This document shows, piece by piece, positions 36,475 through 45,364 of a DNA stretch of 64,000 bases. Under the pieces are notes generated by a model. It worked only from the letters and a program-made list of their open reading frames with translations, made no database searches and was not told where the DNA came from. The DNA comes from Paenibacillus spiritus (GTDB lineage: Bacteria; Bacillota; Bacilli; Paenibacillales; Paenibacillaceae). Made by a program: the position numbers and the translations under genes. The stretch covers positions 1 through 64,000 of the forward strand of contig NZ_VYKK01000028.1 in assembly GCF_008710135.1 (NCBI RefSeq), in the 5' to 3' direction. Positions within the stretch are counted from its first letter, which is position 1; each line of letters begins with the position of its first letter.

Positions 36475-36510
36475 AAAAAAGCGGCACCGCCTGTCGACAG
36501 GCGGCGCCGC
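36475..36510 (-). terminator. Terminator of the M23 peptidase gene
   Basis: Thirteen-base stem (36481-36493 with 36498-36510; one wobble-type mismatch), four-base loop, followed on the minus strand by TTTTTT. About 50 bases after the stop. Confidence 0.85.
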
Positions 36511-36562
36511 GCTGCGCGGCTGGCCGGGAGAAAGCGGCGCACGCGCCTCCCGGGTCCGGTGC

Positions 36563-37894
36563 TTACAAATAGTCCGACGGATCGACGGTCTTCCCGTCGA
36601 TTCGCACTTCAAAGTGCAGATGGGGACCGGTCGATTGTCCGGTCGATCCGGATTCGGCGATCTTCTGGCCCCGTTCGACATGGTCGCCGTTCTTGACCTT
36701 GATGCCGCCGTCGCGGATATGCCCGTAGAGCGTCCACATGCCGCCGCCGTGGTCGATGATGACGCAATTCCCGTAGCCGCTCCACCACTCGGCCACAATG
36801 ACGGTTCCCGATTCGGCGGCATGAATCGCCGTCCCCTGCCCGACCGCGAAGTCGATGCCGGTATGCAGCTTCCGCGCGCCCGTAATCGGATGAATCCGGT
36901 AGCCGTAGTTCGAGGAGATCGGCGCCGAGCCTACCGGCAGCAGCAGCGGGCCGCTGCCGAAGGCATAACTTCCTGAAGAGCTCTCGGTCTCGTTGGCGGA
37001 GACCGCAACGGACGACGATCTGGCTGCCGCTGCTGCGGCAGCTGCGGCAGCCGCCTTTCTTGCCGCTTCCGCCTTCCGCGCAGCCGCCGCCTTGGCTTCT
37101 GCGGCCCGCCGGGCGGCTTCTTCCGCCTTGATCTTGTCCTTCTTCTGCTCCAGAGCGGCCCGGGTGGACGCCAATTCGACGAGCTTCGCATTCTGCTCTT
37201 CGCTGATATCCTCCGCGTCCGCAATCTGCCGGTCATACATCTCGATCAGTTCCTGCTTCTCCGCTTCCTTCTCCTTCAGCTCGCTGCGGCGGGTCTCCAG
37301 GTCCGTATAGAGCTGCTTCGCCATGGCGTACTGGCCCTCCAGCTCCTGCTTCTTGGCAACCACCGTCTCCTTGTCGCGCTTGTCCTGCGCCAGAAGGTCC
37401 TGATCCTGGTCAACAATCGACATCAGCGAATCCGCCCGGTCCAGGAAGTCGGAGAAGCTTGTCGAAGAGAGCAGCACATCCAGATACGAGACCGTTCCAT
37501 CGGTATACATCAGACGGACCCGGGATTCCAGCAGCTTCTCCCGGGAAGCAATCCGCTTCTCGGCAGCATCCAGATCGGCGGCTGTCGCTTGCAGCGATTC
37601 CTCGGTATCGTCGATCCGGGCCGAAATTTCATTCATTTCGCCTTTTACACCCGCGATCTGGTCGAGAACCGTCTGAAGATTCAGCGTAGTCTTGTTCTTG
37701 TAGTGCTGGGCTTCCTGCTCTTTCGCCGCAGCTTTCTCCTGGGCGACCTTGGCGGTCTTGACCTCTTCCTGCAGCTTCTTCAGCTGCTGGTCGATTTCCT
37801 GAACCGTCGTTTTCTTGGCATATCCGTCAGAGGGCTGGAATATGACGGCAGACAGCAGCAACGCGGCTAACCCGGCGGCAACAATCTTTTTCAA
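36563..37894 (-). CDS. EnvC-like coiled-coil M23 endopeptidase
   Basis: 443 residues. Signal peptide (cleavage near DGYA, residue 25), a long coiled coil (about residues 30-285), an Ala/Lys/Arg-rich hinge, and an M23 zinc peptidase domain (about 335-440) with HTGIDF and HLHFEV carrying the His/Asp ligands. It cuts peptidoglycan cross-bridges. It lies 43 bases after ftsX, and coiled-coil hydrolases of this type are the ones activated by FtsEX (EnvC, PcsB, CwlO), so it is the probable FtsX effector. All metal ligands are present, unlike in EnvC, so it may itself be active. Confidence 0.9.
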   Translation of the reverse strand: MKKIVAAGLAALLLSAVIFQPSDGYAKKTTVQEIDQQLKKLQEEVKTAKVAQEKAAAKEQEAQHYKNKTTLNLQTVLDQIAGVKGEMNEISARIDDTEESLQATAADLDAAEKRIASREKLLESRVRLMYTDGTVSYLDVLLSSTSFSDFLDRADSLMSIVDQDQDLLAQDKRDKETVVAKKQELEGQYAMAKQLYTDLETRRSELKEKEAEKQELIEMYDRQIADAEDISEEQNAKLVELASTRAALEQKKDKIKAEEAARRAAEAKAAAARKAEAARKAAAAAAAAAAARSSSVAVSANETESSSGSYAFGSGPLLLPVGSAPISSNYGYRIHPITGARKLHTGIDFAVGQGTAIHAAESGTVIVAEWWSGYGNCVIIDHGGGMWTLYGHIRDGGIKVKNGDHVERGQKIAESGSTGQSTGPHLHFEVRIDGKTVDPSDYL

Positions 37895-37937
37895 ATCTCG
37901 CTCCCCATCCTTTATCTTCCGAATCGAATTGTATGCT

Positions 37938-38852
37938 TCACACCTTCAGGAACTTGCGGATCGACACGGTGCTTCCCCAGACGCCGATCAGGACGCCGAG
38001 TCCAATCATGAGACCGCTCAGCAGCAGCCAGATATCAGAGAACGGAATCAGGCTGGAGCCGATCAGCGGATCGCTCTTGACCGTCTCCGACAACCCGGTG
38101 TAACCGATGTAGAGAACAAGCACTGTAATGACCGACCCCAATACTCCGATCAGCGCTCCCTCGACAAAAAACGGCCAGCGGATGAATGAGTTCGTCGCTC
38201 CCACCAGCTTCATAATCCCAATCTCCCGGCGGCGGGCCAGAATCGTAACCCGGATGGTGTTGGAGATCAGGAACATCGACATCACGCCGAGCCCCGCTAC
38301 AAAAACAAAGCCGACATTTCGGATCGTCCGCGTCACCTTGAACAGCGTCTCGATCGTCCCTTTGCCGTATTTCACTTTATATATCGGCTTCTCCGGGTGA
38401 ATTGTGTTGAGTTTTTCGATTTTGGCGGCTACTTCCCCGACGGTTGTCGATTTAACCACCTCGACGAGCAGCGCCTCGTTCAGCGGGTTGTTCGCTTCGT
38501 CGAAGCTTCCGAGTACCGTCTCGGCGTCGGGACCCAGGTCCTCGCGCAGCTCCTTCATCCCCTGCTCCTTCGAGATGAACTCCACTTTGCTGACTTCCGG
38601 CATGGCTCCAATCTCGGCCTGCAGCGTCTGCCGCAGCTTCTCGTCGACATTCAGCTCCAGATGCACCTTGATCTGCACCGCGCTGTCGGCCTTGTCCGCC
38701 AGCTCGTTGACGTTGAGCACCAGTAGAATGAACACGCCGAGCACCAGCAGGGAGACAACGATGGACGTGATCGAGGCCAGGGACATCCAGCCGTTGCGGA
38801 ATACGTTCTTGAAGCCTTCCCGCATGTGGCGCAAGAAGGTCCTAAAATTCAT
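37938..38852 (-). CDS. ftsX: FtsX, cell-division ABC transporter permease
   Basis: 304 residues with four membrane segments (about 22-45, 175-198, 222-245 and 268-292) and a large external domain between the first two, which is the hydrolase-contact region. FtsX-family stretches are FRNGWMSLASITSIVVSLLVLG and LARRREIGIMKLVGATNSFIR. It works with FtsE to gate peptidoglycan hydrolase activity. Its start overlaps ftsE by 11 bases. Confidence 0.95.
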   Translation of the reverse strand: MNFRTFLRHMREGFKNVFRNGWMSLASITSIVVSLLVLGVFILLVLNVNELADKADSAVQIKVHLELNVDEKLRQTLQAEIGAMPEVSKVEFISKEQGMKELREDLGPDAETVLGSFDEANNPLNEALLVEVVKSTTVGEVAAKIEKLNTIHPEKPIYKVKYGKGTIETLFKVTRTIRNVGFVFVAGLGVMSMFLISNTIRVTILARRREIGIMKLVGATNSFIRWPFFVEGALIGVLGSVITVLVLYIGYTGLSETVKSDPLIGSSLIPFSDIWLLLSGLMIGLGVLIGVWGSTVSIRKFLKV

Positions 38853-39528
38853 AGCCGTATTCCCCTCTCAACTGGTCTCTGACTATCTGTCCGTGCTCGA
38901 TGGCCAGCACCCGCTTGCGCATCTTGTTGACAATGTCGCGGTTATGCGTCGCCATGACGATCGTGGTGCCGCGGAAATTGATCTCGTCGAGCAGCTGCAT
39001 AATTCCCCATGACGTCTCGGGGTCCAGGTTGCCGGTAGGCTCGTCCGCTACAATAACGGACGGATTGTTGACGATCGCCCGGGCAATGGCAATGCGCTGC
39101 TGCTCTCCGCCGGAGAGCTGGGACGGCTGGCGGTTGGCCTTCGAACGCAGTCCCACCAACTCCAGAACCTCGTTCACCCGTTTCTTGATTTGCTTCTTCG
39201 GCGCTTCGATAACCTCCATGGCAAAAGCCACATTCTCGAAGGCCGTCAGCTTCGGCAGCAGCCGGTAATCCTGGAACACGACGCCGATGTTCCGGCGGAC
39301 GTACGGGATTTTACGGAGTTTCAGCTTGCCGATATTGAACCCGCCCACGGAGATCTGCCCCTTGGTCGGCGTCTCTTCCCGGTAAATCAGCTTCATGAAC
39401 GTCGATTTGCCCGCACCCGAAGGGCCGACCACATAGACGAACTCATTGCGGTCGATCTTGACCGATACCCCCTGAAGCGCGTGGGTACCGTTCGGATAGG
39501 TCTTCCATACATCCTGCATCTCGATCAC
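38842..39528 (-). CDS. ftsE: FtsE, cell-division ABC transporter ATPase
   Basis: 228 residues: Walker [10 protein letters not shown], signature [13 protein letters not shown], Walker [13 protein letters not shown], and an H-loop MATHNRD. A GTG start ([14 protein letters not shown]) is favoured because GGGAAGTG sits 5 bases upstream; an ATG three codons later would be too far. It is the first gene of the ftsE-ftsX-M23 transcript, with ctpB and minJ downstream after terminators. Confidence 0.95.
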   Translation of the reverse strand: MIEMQDVWKTYPNGTHALQGVSVKIDRNEFVYVVGPSGAGKSTFMKLIYREETPTKGQISVGGFNIGKLKLRKIPYVRRNIGVVFQDYRLLPKLTAFENVAFAMEVIEAPKKQIKKRVNEVLELVGLRSKANRQPSQLSGGEQQRIAIARAIVNNPSVIVADEPTGNLDPETSWGIMQLLDEINFRGTTIVMATHNRDIVNKMRKRVLAIEHGQIVRDQLRGEYGYEF

Positions 39529-39605
39529 TGTATCACTTCCCGATTATGTCTTATCCCGTAGAATTATTGCGAATGAAGGCAGGGCAAGATTGCCACAACA
39601 TATCC

Positions 39606-39614
39606 ATTGTAACA
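39606..39614 (-). promoter_or_regulatory. Candidate ftsE promoter (-10 only)
   Basis: Minus strand TGTTACAAT is an extended -10 (TGn + TACAAT) about 78 bases before the ftsE start. No convincing -35 is present, which extended -10 promoters can tolerate. Confidence 0.35.
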
Positions 39615-39796
39615 AATCCCCTATCGGTTGAGTACCCGAAAGTTTGGGCGAAGACCGGCATATACATGGGTATAGCCCGGCCATCCGCCGCCTCGGCCAG
39701 CTGAAAGCACCGTTTCGCCCGGACGCTGGATGATTCCCCCAGAAAGACCTTCAATGCCCATTCTGTTTCATTAGTGAGCTGTAAAGGAGCCCCGAT

Positions 39797-41254
39797 ATGA
39801 GAAAATGGCACGGCGCTCTGGTCGCCGGCACCGGTCTTGCGCTGCTGCTGTCCCTGCTATACGGAGGCGCTGTTCTATATACAGGCCAGCGCACCGTCCC
39901 TTCGCATGTCCGGCTTGCCGGCCTGGAGCTCGGCGGGCGGCCTCTGCCCGAAGCCCGGGCGGAGCTGAAGCGGACGATGGCCCGGATGGAACGGCTGTCC
40001 CTGTCGCTGCGGGACGACCAGGGCGAAGCCGCCCGCCTGACCCTGGCGGAAGCCGGCGTCGTGTACCGTGCGGAGACACTGCTGCATGCGCTGGACTCGC
40101 TCGGAGAGGGCGGCCTGTGGGAACGTGTCCGTACCCGGTGGACCTTCCCCCGAACCTGGCGGCTTGAGGCCGAATGGAACTCCGGGAAGCTGCGCGGCCT
40201 TCTGAATGCACAGTGGCAGCACAGCCGCTACGGCGAGGCGGTCAATGCGGTCCGGACGATAACCCCGGACGACCGGATCGCGTATGCGCCGGGACGCTCT
40301 TCGCGCCAGATTGACTGGACCGCGCTGGAGAGCCGGCTGCTGGCCTCCCTGCCTCGGGAGCCGGGGATCGACGCCCCCGCCGGACCCGAAGCTCAGCCGG
40401 GAGGGCCGGAGGATGCCGTTCCCCGGGTCCTGGACCTGCCTCTGGCGGAGCTGCCTCCGGCCGTTACCGAGGCGAGCCTTAGGGCCCAGGGCGTCTCCCG
40501 CCTGATTGTGTCGATGAGCACGCCGCTCGGAGCCAGCGGACCGGGAAGAGTATACAACGTGGAATCGGCCGCCCGGGCGGTGAACGATACGCTCATCCCC
40601 CCTGCTGGAATCTTCGATTACGGACTTGCCATCGACAAGGCTGCCCGCACGACCGGCTTTCGCCAGGCCCCCGTTATCGTCAACGGCCGGCTGACGCCCG
40701 GGGTCGGCGGAGGCATATGCCAGGTGTCCAGCACCTTGTACGGAGCGGCGCTTCGTCTGGGTCTGGACATTGTGGAACGGCGCAATCACTCGCTGCCGGT
40801 GAGCTATCTTCCCAAAGGCCAGGATGCGACCTTCGCCCAGGGCTCGATCAACTTCCGGTTCCGCAACACCACCGGACACTATCTGCTTATCCGGTCCGAG
40901 GTGCGGGGCCGGACGCTGACCGTCAAAATGTACGGCACCTTTCCAAGAGGCATTGTCTATGAGGTTCGTTCCTCCACCGTGGACATTCTGGCGCCGGGCG
41001 AACGGCGGGTCATCGACGCTTCCGTCGCCCGCGGCGCTTCCCGGACACTCGTCCGGGGCAAAGCCGGCTATGTCGTCGAGACGTACCTGATCCGCCGGGA
41101 GGACGGACAGGTCACCGGCAAAACGCTCGTCTCGCGGGACACCTACTGGCCGCAGCAGCGCGTGGTTGCCGTCGCTCCGGGGAGCGCGGCCGCTCCCTCG
41201 CCTTCGTCCGCGCCGCAGCGGAGGCTGGTCGAGGATGGCGTAAGCGGGGAGTAG
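39797..41254 (+). CDS. VanW/G5-domain exported protein (YoaR-like)
   Basis: 485 residues. An N-terminal membrane/signal segment (residues 8-28) is followed by a peptidoglycan-binding-like region (about 35-180), a VanW domain (about 235-370, PGVGGGICQVSSTLYGAALR and RRNHSLPVSYLPKGQD) and a G5 domain (about 385-460). VanW proteins are common in Firmicute envelopes; their reaction is unknown. AAGGAG lies 9 bases before the ATG. It is divergent from ftsE, in an envelope-themed neighbourhood. Confidence 0.85.
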   Translation: MRKWHGALVAGTGLALLLSLLYGGAVLYTGQRTVPSHVRLAGLELGGRPLPEARAELKRTMARMERLSLSLRDDQGEAARLTLAEAGVVYRAETLLHALDSLGEGGLWERVRTRWTFPRTWRLEAEWNSGKLRGLLNAQWQHSRYGEAVNAVRTITPDDRIAYAPGRSSRQIDWTALESRLLASLPREPGIDAPAGPEAQPGGPEDAVPRVLDLPLAELPPAVTEASLRAQGVSRLIVSMSTPLGASGPGRVYNVESAARAVNDTLIPPAGIFDYGLAIDKAARTTGFRQAPVIVNGRLTPGVGGGICQVSSTLYGAALRLGLDIVERRNHSLPVSYLPKGQDATFAQGSINFRFRNTTGHYLLIRSEVRGRTLTVKMYGTFPRGIVYEVRSSTVDILAPGERRVIDASVARGASRTLVRGKAGYVVETYLIRREDGQVTGKTLVSRDTYWPQQRVVAVAPGSAAAPSPSSAPQRRLVEDGVSGE

Positions 41255-41373
41255 ACGCCGGGGAGCCGCGGCCTCTTTTGTCACCGAGAACGGCAAAAAG
41301 GCCGGAGCCGCAAGCGTCTCCGACCTGATGCGAGAGATAAGGCACATTCGGCCCATTCCGATGATTACCGGCC

Positions 41374-41390
41374 GCCCGGTTGAACCGGGC
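41374..41390 (-). terminator. Weak terminator of the IseA-type gene
   Basis: Six- to eight-base palindromic hairpin (GCCCGG with CCGGGC around 41374-41390) directly abutting the stop codon. There is no T-run, so the call is weak. Confidence 0.35.
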
Positions 41391-41984
41391 CTAGAACAAG
41401 GTGTCCGGCGACATGTCGATCCGCCAGTAGCCGCTTACCTTTTTCAGCTTCACGATCAAGGTCTCCGGGTTCTGCGTGTTGTTCGGGTACGGGACCTTCA
41501 ATTCAAACACGGCCTTTGTCGTATCCTTGGACAGCATGGTCGCCTGGGCCTTGTGGAACTCCAGCAGGTTGCCGATGTCGGCATTGACCTGGGCCATGCG
41601 GCCCTGGTTCTCCAGGAACTGAGTCTGCACGTAGAACGCCGCTGCGTTGTGCGTGTAGGCTTTTTTGACGTAATGAAGCAGCTGCTGACGGGTTCCGAGA
41701 TCCCGGGAGAGATAGCGGAATTCCTGGCCGTTGTGCGTGAAGGTCTCGAGCTGGGCCAGGCTTCCGCCCCGGTTCGTGTAGAAATAAATCTCCCGCGCGT
41801 ACAGCACCAGCGGAATCAGCGTACTGGAGGTCAGGTTGTTGACCATCGCCGGGTTCGCCTTGGCCGCCGCCGTGGCCGCCGCCTTCTGCGTTGCGGCCGC
41901 CGGCGCGGCCAGCGCCCCGCTTCCCGCCGCCGTCAAGCCTACCACTGCCGTCAGCGCGCCGATCCACCATTTCACTCTGTTCAT
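41391..41984 (-). CDS. iseA: IseA-type DL-endopeptidase inhibitor
   Basis: 197 residues with a signal peptide (residues 1 to about 26, ...GSGALA). The C-terminal domain (FTHNGQEFRYLSRDLGTRQQL, then VKKAYTHNAAAFYV and VKLKKVSGYWRIDMSPDT) matches the IseA/YoeB family, which inhibits NlpC/P60 DL-endopeptidases at the cell wall in Bacillus. The start is the second Met because AAGGAGG sits 7 bases before it. It stands alone on the minus strand between the VanW gene and the pilus operon; with ftsEX nearby it fits control of autolysis. Confidence 0.78.
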   Translation of the reverse strand: MNRVKWWIGALTAVVGLTAAGSGALAAPAAATQKAAATAAAKANPAMVNNLTSSTLIPLVLYAREIYFYTNRGGSLAQLETFTHNGQEFRYLSRDLGTRQQLLHYVKKAYTHNAAAFYVQTQFLENQGRMAQVNADIGNLLEFHKAQATMLSKDTTKAVFELKVPYPNNTQNPETLIVKLKKVSGYWRIDMSPDTLF

Positions 41985-42136
41985 GTCCATTCCTCCTTGG
42001 AATGATTGGAATTATGTAGCGGAGCAGGACTCCGTACCCATGAATACCCGTTTCGGCCAGGATCGAAAACGCCATCATCCCGGTCTGTCCGGAAAATTCG
42101 GGGCGGCCTTCGGCAGTTCCGTCAACCTGCCCAAAA

Positions 42137-42164
42137 AGGGGCCCGTCCCAAAGGACGGCCCCCT
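42137..42164 (-). terminator. Terminator of the type IV pilus operon
   Basis: Near-perfect hairpin (42137-42148 with 42153-42164, one bulge), four-base loop, with TTTTT following on the minus strand. It lies about 35 bases after the pilO-like stop. Confidence 0.8.
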
Positions 42165-42197
42165 GCTGCTATATCCGGATATGATTATTCGGCAGTA

Positions 42198-42881
42198 TTA
42201 GCTTCCTGTCGTTCCTTGAGCTTCCGCCTGCGCGGTGTCGGTCGTCCCGCCGCGGTCTGCCTGCGGCAGCGACTGTGCCGGTCCCGTCGGCTCGTCGCTC
42301 TCCTCAAAGTACGCCGAGAACGTCACATTGGCTGTAAGAATGCCCGATTCCGCCGCCGATGTCCCGTTCGCCGTGTTCTTCTGAAAAGACAGCGAATCCA
42401 CATTGACAATCCGATCCATCGTGTAGAGCTCATACAGCCACCGGCTGACGCTCAAGTAATTCCCCTCGACCACGGCGGTCATCGTCAGCTGCTTGACGGT
42501 CGGGTACTCGGGCACCGACGTTCCCTTCATGACCTGGATCGGGTTCTGCTCGCTCACCGCGAATCCGATATCCTTCAGCCGGGCGCCGGTATGAAGCTCA
42601 ATCTGCCGCAGCTGCAGGATCAGCGTCTCCGCATTGTCGCCCTTGGGCAGCTGGGCCAGCAGTTCCGCCTTCTCCGAATCGGCTGAGCCGTCGGCCTTGC
42701 GCTCATCTATCTTCTTCTCCATCAGACTGTTCTGCTGGTTAAGCAGCGCCAGCTCCTCCTGCTGCTGGTCGATCTTCTCCGAGAGCGGACGGGCCCCCAG
42801 CAGATAGAAGGCCAGCAGCGCCAGGAACAGCACCAGAATGCCCAGCACAATCGGAGAACGGTACTTATTGATCTGTTCCAC
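42198..42881 (-). CDS. pilO: PilO-like type IV pilus alignment protein
   Basis: 227 residues from a GTG start (MEQINKYRSPIVLG), preceded by GGAGGGAGG and overlapping the pilM/N stop by 17 bases. One N-terminal membrane helix (about 10-32), a short coiled coil (EKIDQQQEELALLNQQNSLM), then a ferredoxin-like domain. PilO and PilN form the inner-membrane alignment complex that links PilM to the fibre. The Thr/Gln/Gly-rich tail is unstructured. Last gene of the operon. Confidence 0.78.
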   Translation of the reverse strand: MEQINKYRSPIVLGILVLFLALLAFYLLGARPLSEKIDQQQEELALLNQQNSLMEKKIDERKADGSADSEKAELLAQLPKGDNAETLILQLRQIELHTGARLKDIGFAVSEQNPIQVMKGTSVPEYPTVKQLTMTAVVEGNYLSVSRWLYELYTMDRIVNVDSLSFQKNTANGTSAAESGILTANVTFSAYFEESDEPTGPAQSLPQADRGGTTDTAQAEAQGTTGS

Positions 42882-44472
42882 TGTCGGTTCCTCCCTCCTG
42901 ACTGCCAGTGTCCGTTGCGTCTCCTGCTCCGCGCTTGTCCAGGTTGACTTTATACACCGCCGTATACATGCGGCTCGCCGAAGCCGGCGAACCCGGCTCC
43001 GCGTTCGGATCACCCTGGGACAGCTTGGTGATCGAGGCATCGACCGTGAACGACATTTCACGCAGGGCCGCCAGGTAGCGGGCCGAGTCTTCCATCGACG
43101 GCACCAGCACCGTCAGATCCAGAGAAGTCAGGTAGGTGTAGTCCATCGTTCGCAGCACGCTGCCCGCCGGCAGACCGTCGGTCAGTTCATTCAGCACGTT
43201 CACGATATTCATTTTGTACTTCATGATCTCGCCGATGGCAGCCTTGCGGTTCAACTGTCCCGCCGTACCGTTCATCTTCGCTATCTCGGCCTGGAGCATG
43301 ATTCCGCGGTCTTCCGCGCCCTGAATCATCTCCTTGCCCTCATCGACCTTGCCCCGGTCCGTCAGGAACAGCAGGGATACGCCGATGGCTCCGAGCACCC
43401 ACAGGAGGGCGAGACTGCCTGCCACATAGGGAAAAACCCTTGCTTCCCGGTCTTCCCGGGGCAGCAGATTGATCGGAAGCACGCCGTGGGCGCGCAGCGC
43501 CGCTCCCAATGCAACCCGGTAATCGTTCAGCTCGGGGTCGGGTTCACCTGTGCTCGTATGGTAGACCCCCGTCATGGCGACTTCCATCTCCGCCTGGGTC
43601 TGGCGCAGCTCCTCGACGAGCTGCCCCCGTACAAACGGCGAACCGGCTACCAGCACCTGCCGAATCCGCGTATTTCCGTCATGGAGACTGTATTGGTAAA
43701 AGTTCAGCATCCGCGAGATTTCGGCGGTGATCTCTACCATCTGCTCCGGCGACAAATGCTCCGGAGCCGGTTCAGCCGCCGCTGCGGCTTCCTCCATGCC
43801 CGGCATCAGATCGGCCGCACCTGCGAACGGACGGTTCAGATCCGCCAGGTTAATCGAACGCATGAACAGCGGATTGCCGTCTTTGAACATGAAGACATCC
43901 AGCACGTGGTCTTCCAGATTGACCAGCATGGTCTCGCCGAAGCTCTCACCCAGAGCCACCGACAAGCTCCGGGCCAGCGCCGTGGCCGTGAATTCCACGC
44001 TCGCGACCCGAAGTCCGGCCTGTTCCAGCACATCCACATAGCTCTGAATCGGTCTTCGCGGCGCCGCGAAGACCAGCAGCTTGCTGCTGTCCTCTTCCAC
44101 TTCGGTCGTAATATAGTCATAGACCGGATTCTCAAAAGGCAGGTGAAGGCCTGTCTCCACCTCCAGCTTGACGAGCTGCTCCACCTGGCGTTCATTGCCG
44201 CTGGGGATCGTCATTTTGCGGATAACAATCTGCGAAGGCGGGATCGTCAGGGCCACCCGGCTGCCGCGCAGGCCGTCGCGCTTGACCCATTCCTTGACCA
44301 AGGCCAGCAGGCCGGCTTCGTCCGCCACCTGGTTATCCACGATCAGGCCGGGCGGAAGCGGCAGATACCGGCGTTTGCGGACCTCCCATGATTTAGTGTT
44401 CTTGAGGCTGATGTAGCGGATGCCCGTCTGCCCAATCGTCAGACCGCCCGCAGGTGTGTGTAATCCCAGCAT
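42865..44472 (-). CDS. PilM-PilN fusion protein
   Basis: 535 residues combining two usually separate proteins. Residues 1 to about 325 are the actin-like PilM ATPase domain (IGQTGIRYISLKN, VEFTATALARSL, INLADLNRPF). From about 335 it becomes PilN: an INLLPRE motif, through which PilN normally binds PilM, then a membrane helix (about 345-370), a coiled coil and a ferredoxin-like domain. The Met start is 12 bases after AGGAGG; upstream in-frame codons overlap pilD and lack a better site. Fusion fixes 1:1 stoichiometry of the cytoplasmic and membrane parts. Confidence 0.82.
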   Translation of the reverse strand: MLGLHTPAGGLTIGQTGIRYISLKNTKSWEVRKRRYLPLPPGLIVDNQVADEAGLLALVKEWVKRDGLRGSRVALTIPPSQIVIRKMTIPSGNERQVEQLVKLEVETGLHLPFENPVYDYITTEVEEDSSKLLVFAAPRRPIQSYVDVLEQAGLRVASVEFTATALARSLSVALGESFGETMLVNLEDHVLDVFMFKDGNPLFMRSINLADLNRPFAGAADLMPGMEEAAAAAEPAPEHLSPEQMVEITAEISRMLNFYQYSLHDGNTRIRQVLVAGSPFVRGQLVEELRQTQAEMEVAMTGVYHTSTGEPDPELNDYRVALGAALRAHGVLPINLLPREDREARVFPYVAGSLALLWVLGAIGVSLLFLTDRGKVDEGKEMIQGAEDRGIMLQAEIAKMNGTAGQLNRKAAIGEIMKYKMNIVNVLNELTDGLPAGSVLRTMDYTYLTSLDLTVLVPSMEDSARYLAALREMSFTVDASITKLSQGDPNAEPGSPASASRMYTAVYKVNLDKRGAGDATDTGSQEGGTDSGTDQ

Positions 44473-44488
44473 GTAGTTCGATATCCTC

Positions 44489-45238
44489 CTAACGAATGAG
44501 CGAGAGATACCCGCCGATAATCTGCGGGCCGTAGGCATAGGCGATCAGGGCGGAGACTGCCAGAAAAGGCCCGAACGGAACCTGCTGCTTCCGTCCGATC
44601 TTCCCGGCCAGCCGCAGGCTGCCCATAATCAGGGTGCCGAGCAGACAGGCCAGCAGAAAGGCCAGCAGTGTCCCTTGCCAGCCCAGCGCAAGGCCCAGAA
44701 GCGCGAACAGCTTCAGGTCGCCCATCCCCATTCCGCCGAACCAGACGAGCGGGAAAAGAATCGCGGCTCCGGCCAGCAGGCCCAGCCCGTGCGACCACAT
44801 CGGCTCCTGCGGGAACAGCACGGTCAGCAGACCGAGCAGCGGCAGGAAGAACAGCAGCACCTTGTTGGGGATGAGCATGTATTTCAGATCCGCCACCGTT
44901 ACAAGAACCGCCAGACTGGACAGCGCAAGCGCCGTCAGCGTGCTCCCGGTCAGGCCGAATGTCAGGAAGGACCAGAGGAAGAGCAGTCCGGTCGCCAGTT
45001 CGCCCAATGGATACAGGACGGACACCTTGGCCCCGCAGTGGCGGCAGCGTCCGCCCGACGCCAGCCAGCTGAACACCGGCACCAGATCCCGGGCCGTCAG
45101 CCGTCTCCCGCAAGCCGTACAGTGCGAAGGAGGATGAGTCAGCGACTCTCCCGCCGGCACCCGCAGCGCGACCACATTATAGAACGAGCCCAGCGCGAGT
45201 CCGAGCAGCGCAAGGTAGATGGCGATTGCAATCGTCAT
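44489..45238 (-). CDS. pilD: Type IV prepilin peptidase / N-methyltransferase
   Basis: 249 residues with about eight membrane segments. An N-terminal cytoplasmic loop has two CxxC pairs (HCTACGRRL and RCRHCGAKV). The two catalytic aspartates are in VADLKYMLIPN and GMGMGDLKLF. It cleaves PilA, PilV and PilW after the Gly preceding FTLIE and methylates the new N-terminus. It is downstream of pilA across a terminator, and 16 bases before the pilM/N fusion. Confidence 0.93.
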   Translation of the reverse strand: MTIAIAIYLALLGLALGSFYNVVALRVPAGESLTHPPSHCTACGRRLTARDLVPVFSWLASGGRCRHCGAKVSVLYPLGELATGLLFLWSFLTFGLTGSTLTALALSSLAVLVTVADLKYMLIPNKVLLFFLPLLGLLTVLFPQEPMWSHGLGLLAGAAILFPLVWFGGMGMGDLKLFALLGLALGWQGTLLAFLLACLLGTLIMGSLRLAGKIGRKQQVPFGPFLAVSALIAYAYGPQIIGGYLSLIR

Positions 45239-45325
45239 AGCTTGAATTCCTATCTGTATGGGATGAACAATCCTTGGGGTTTAGTCTATATATCGGATGA
45301 TACCGGTTTTTCGGTAAGATTAAAA

Positions 45326-45351
45326 AAGGAACCGGAATGATCCGATTCCTT
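45326..45351 (-). terminator. Terminator after pilA
   Basis: Eleven-base stem (45326-45336 with 45341-45351, one G-U pair), four-base loop, followed on the minus strand by TTTTTT. It probably lets some read-through to pilD while giving excess pilin mRNA. Confidence 0.85.
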
Positions 45352-45364
45352 GCTGAGCTTATAA

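Noticed and set aside
39551..39811. 86-codon minus-strand frame between ftsE and the VanW gene
   Set aside because: No ribosome site, overlap with the VanW start, no recognised domain, and it covers the presumed promoter region of both genes.
41270..41303. Hairpin after the VanW gene
   Set aside because: Pairing exists (41270-41280 with 41294-41303, with mismatches), but the T-run is inside the stem, so it is not a convincing terminator.
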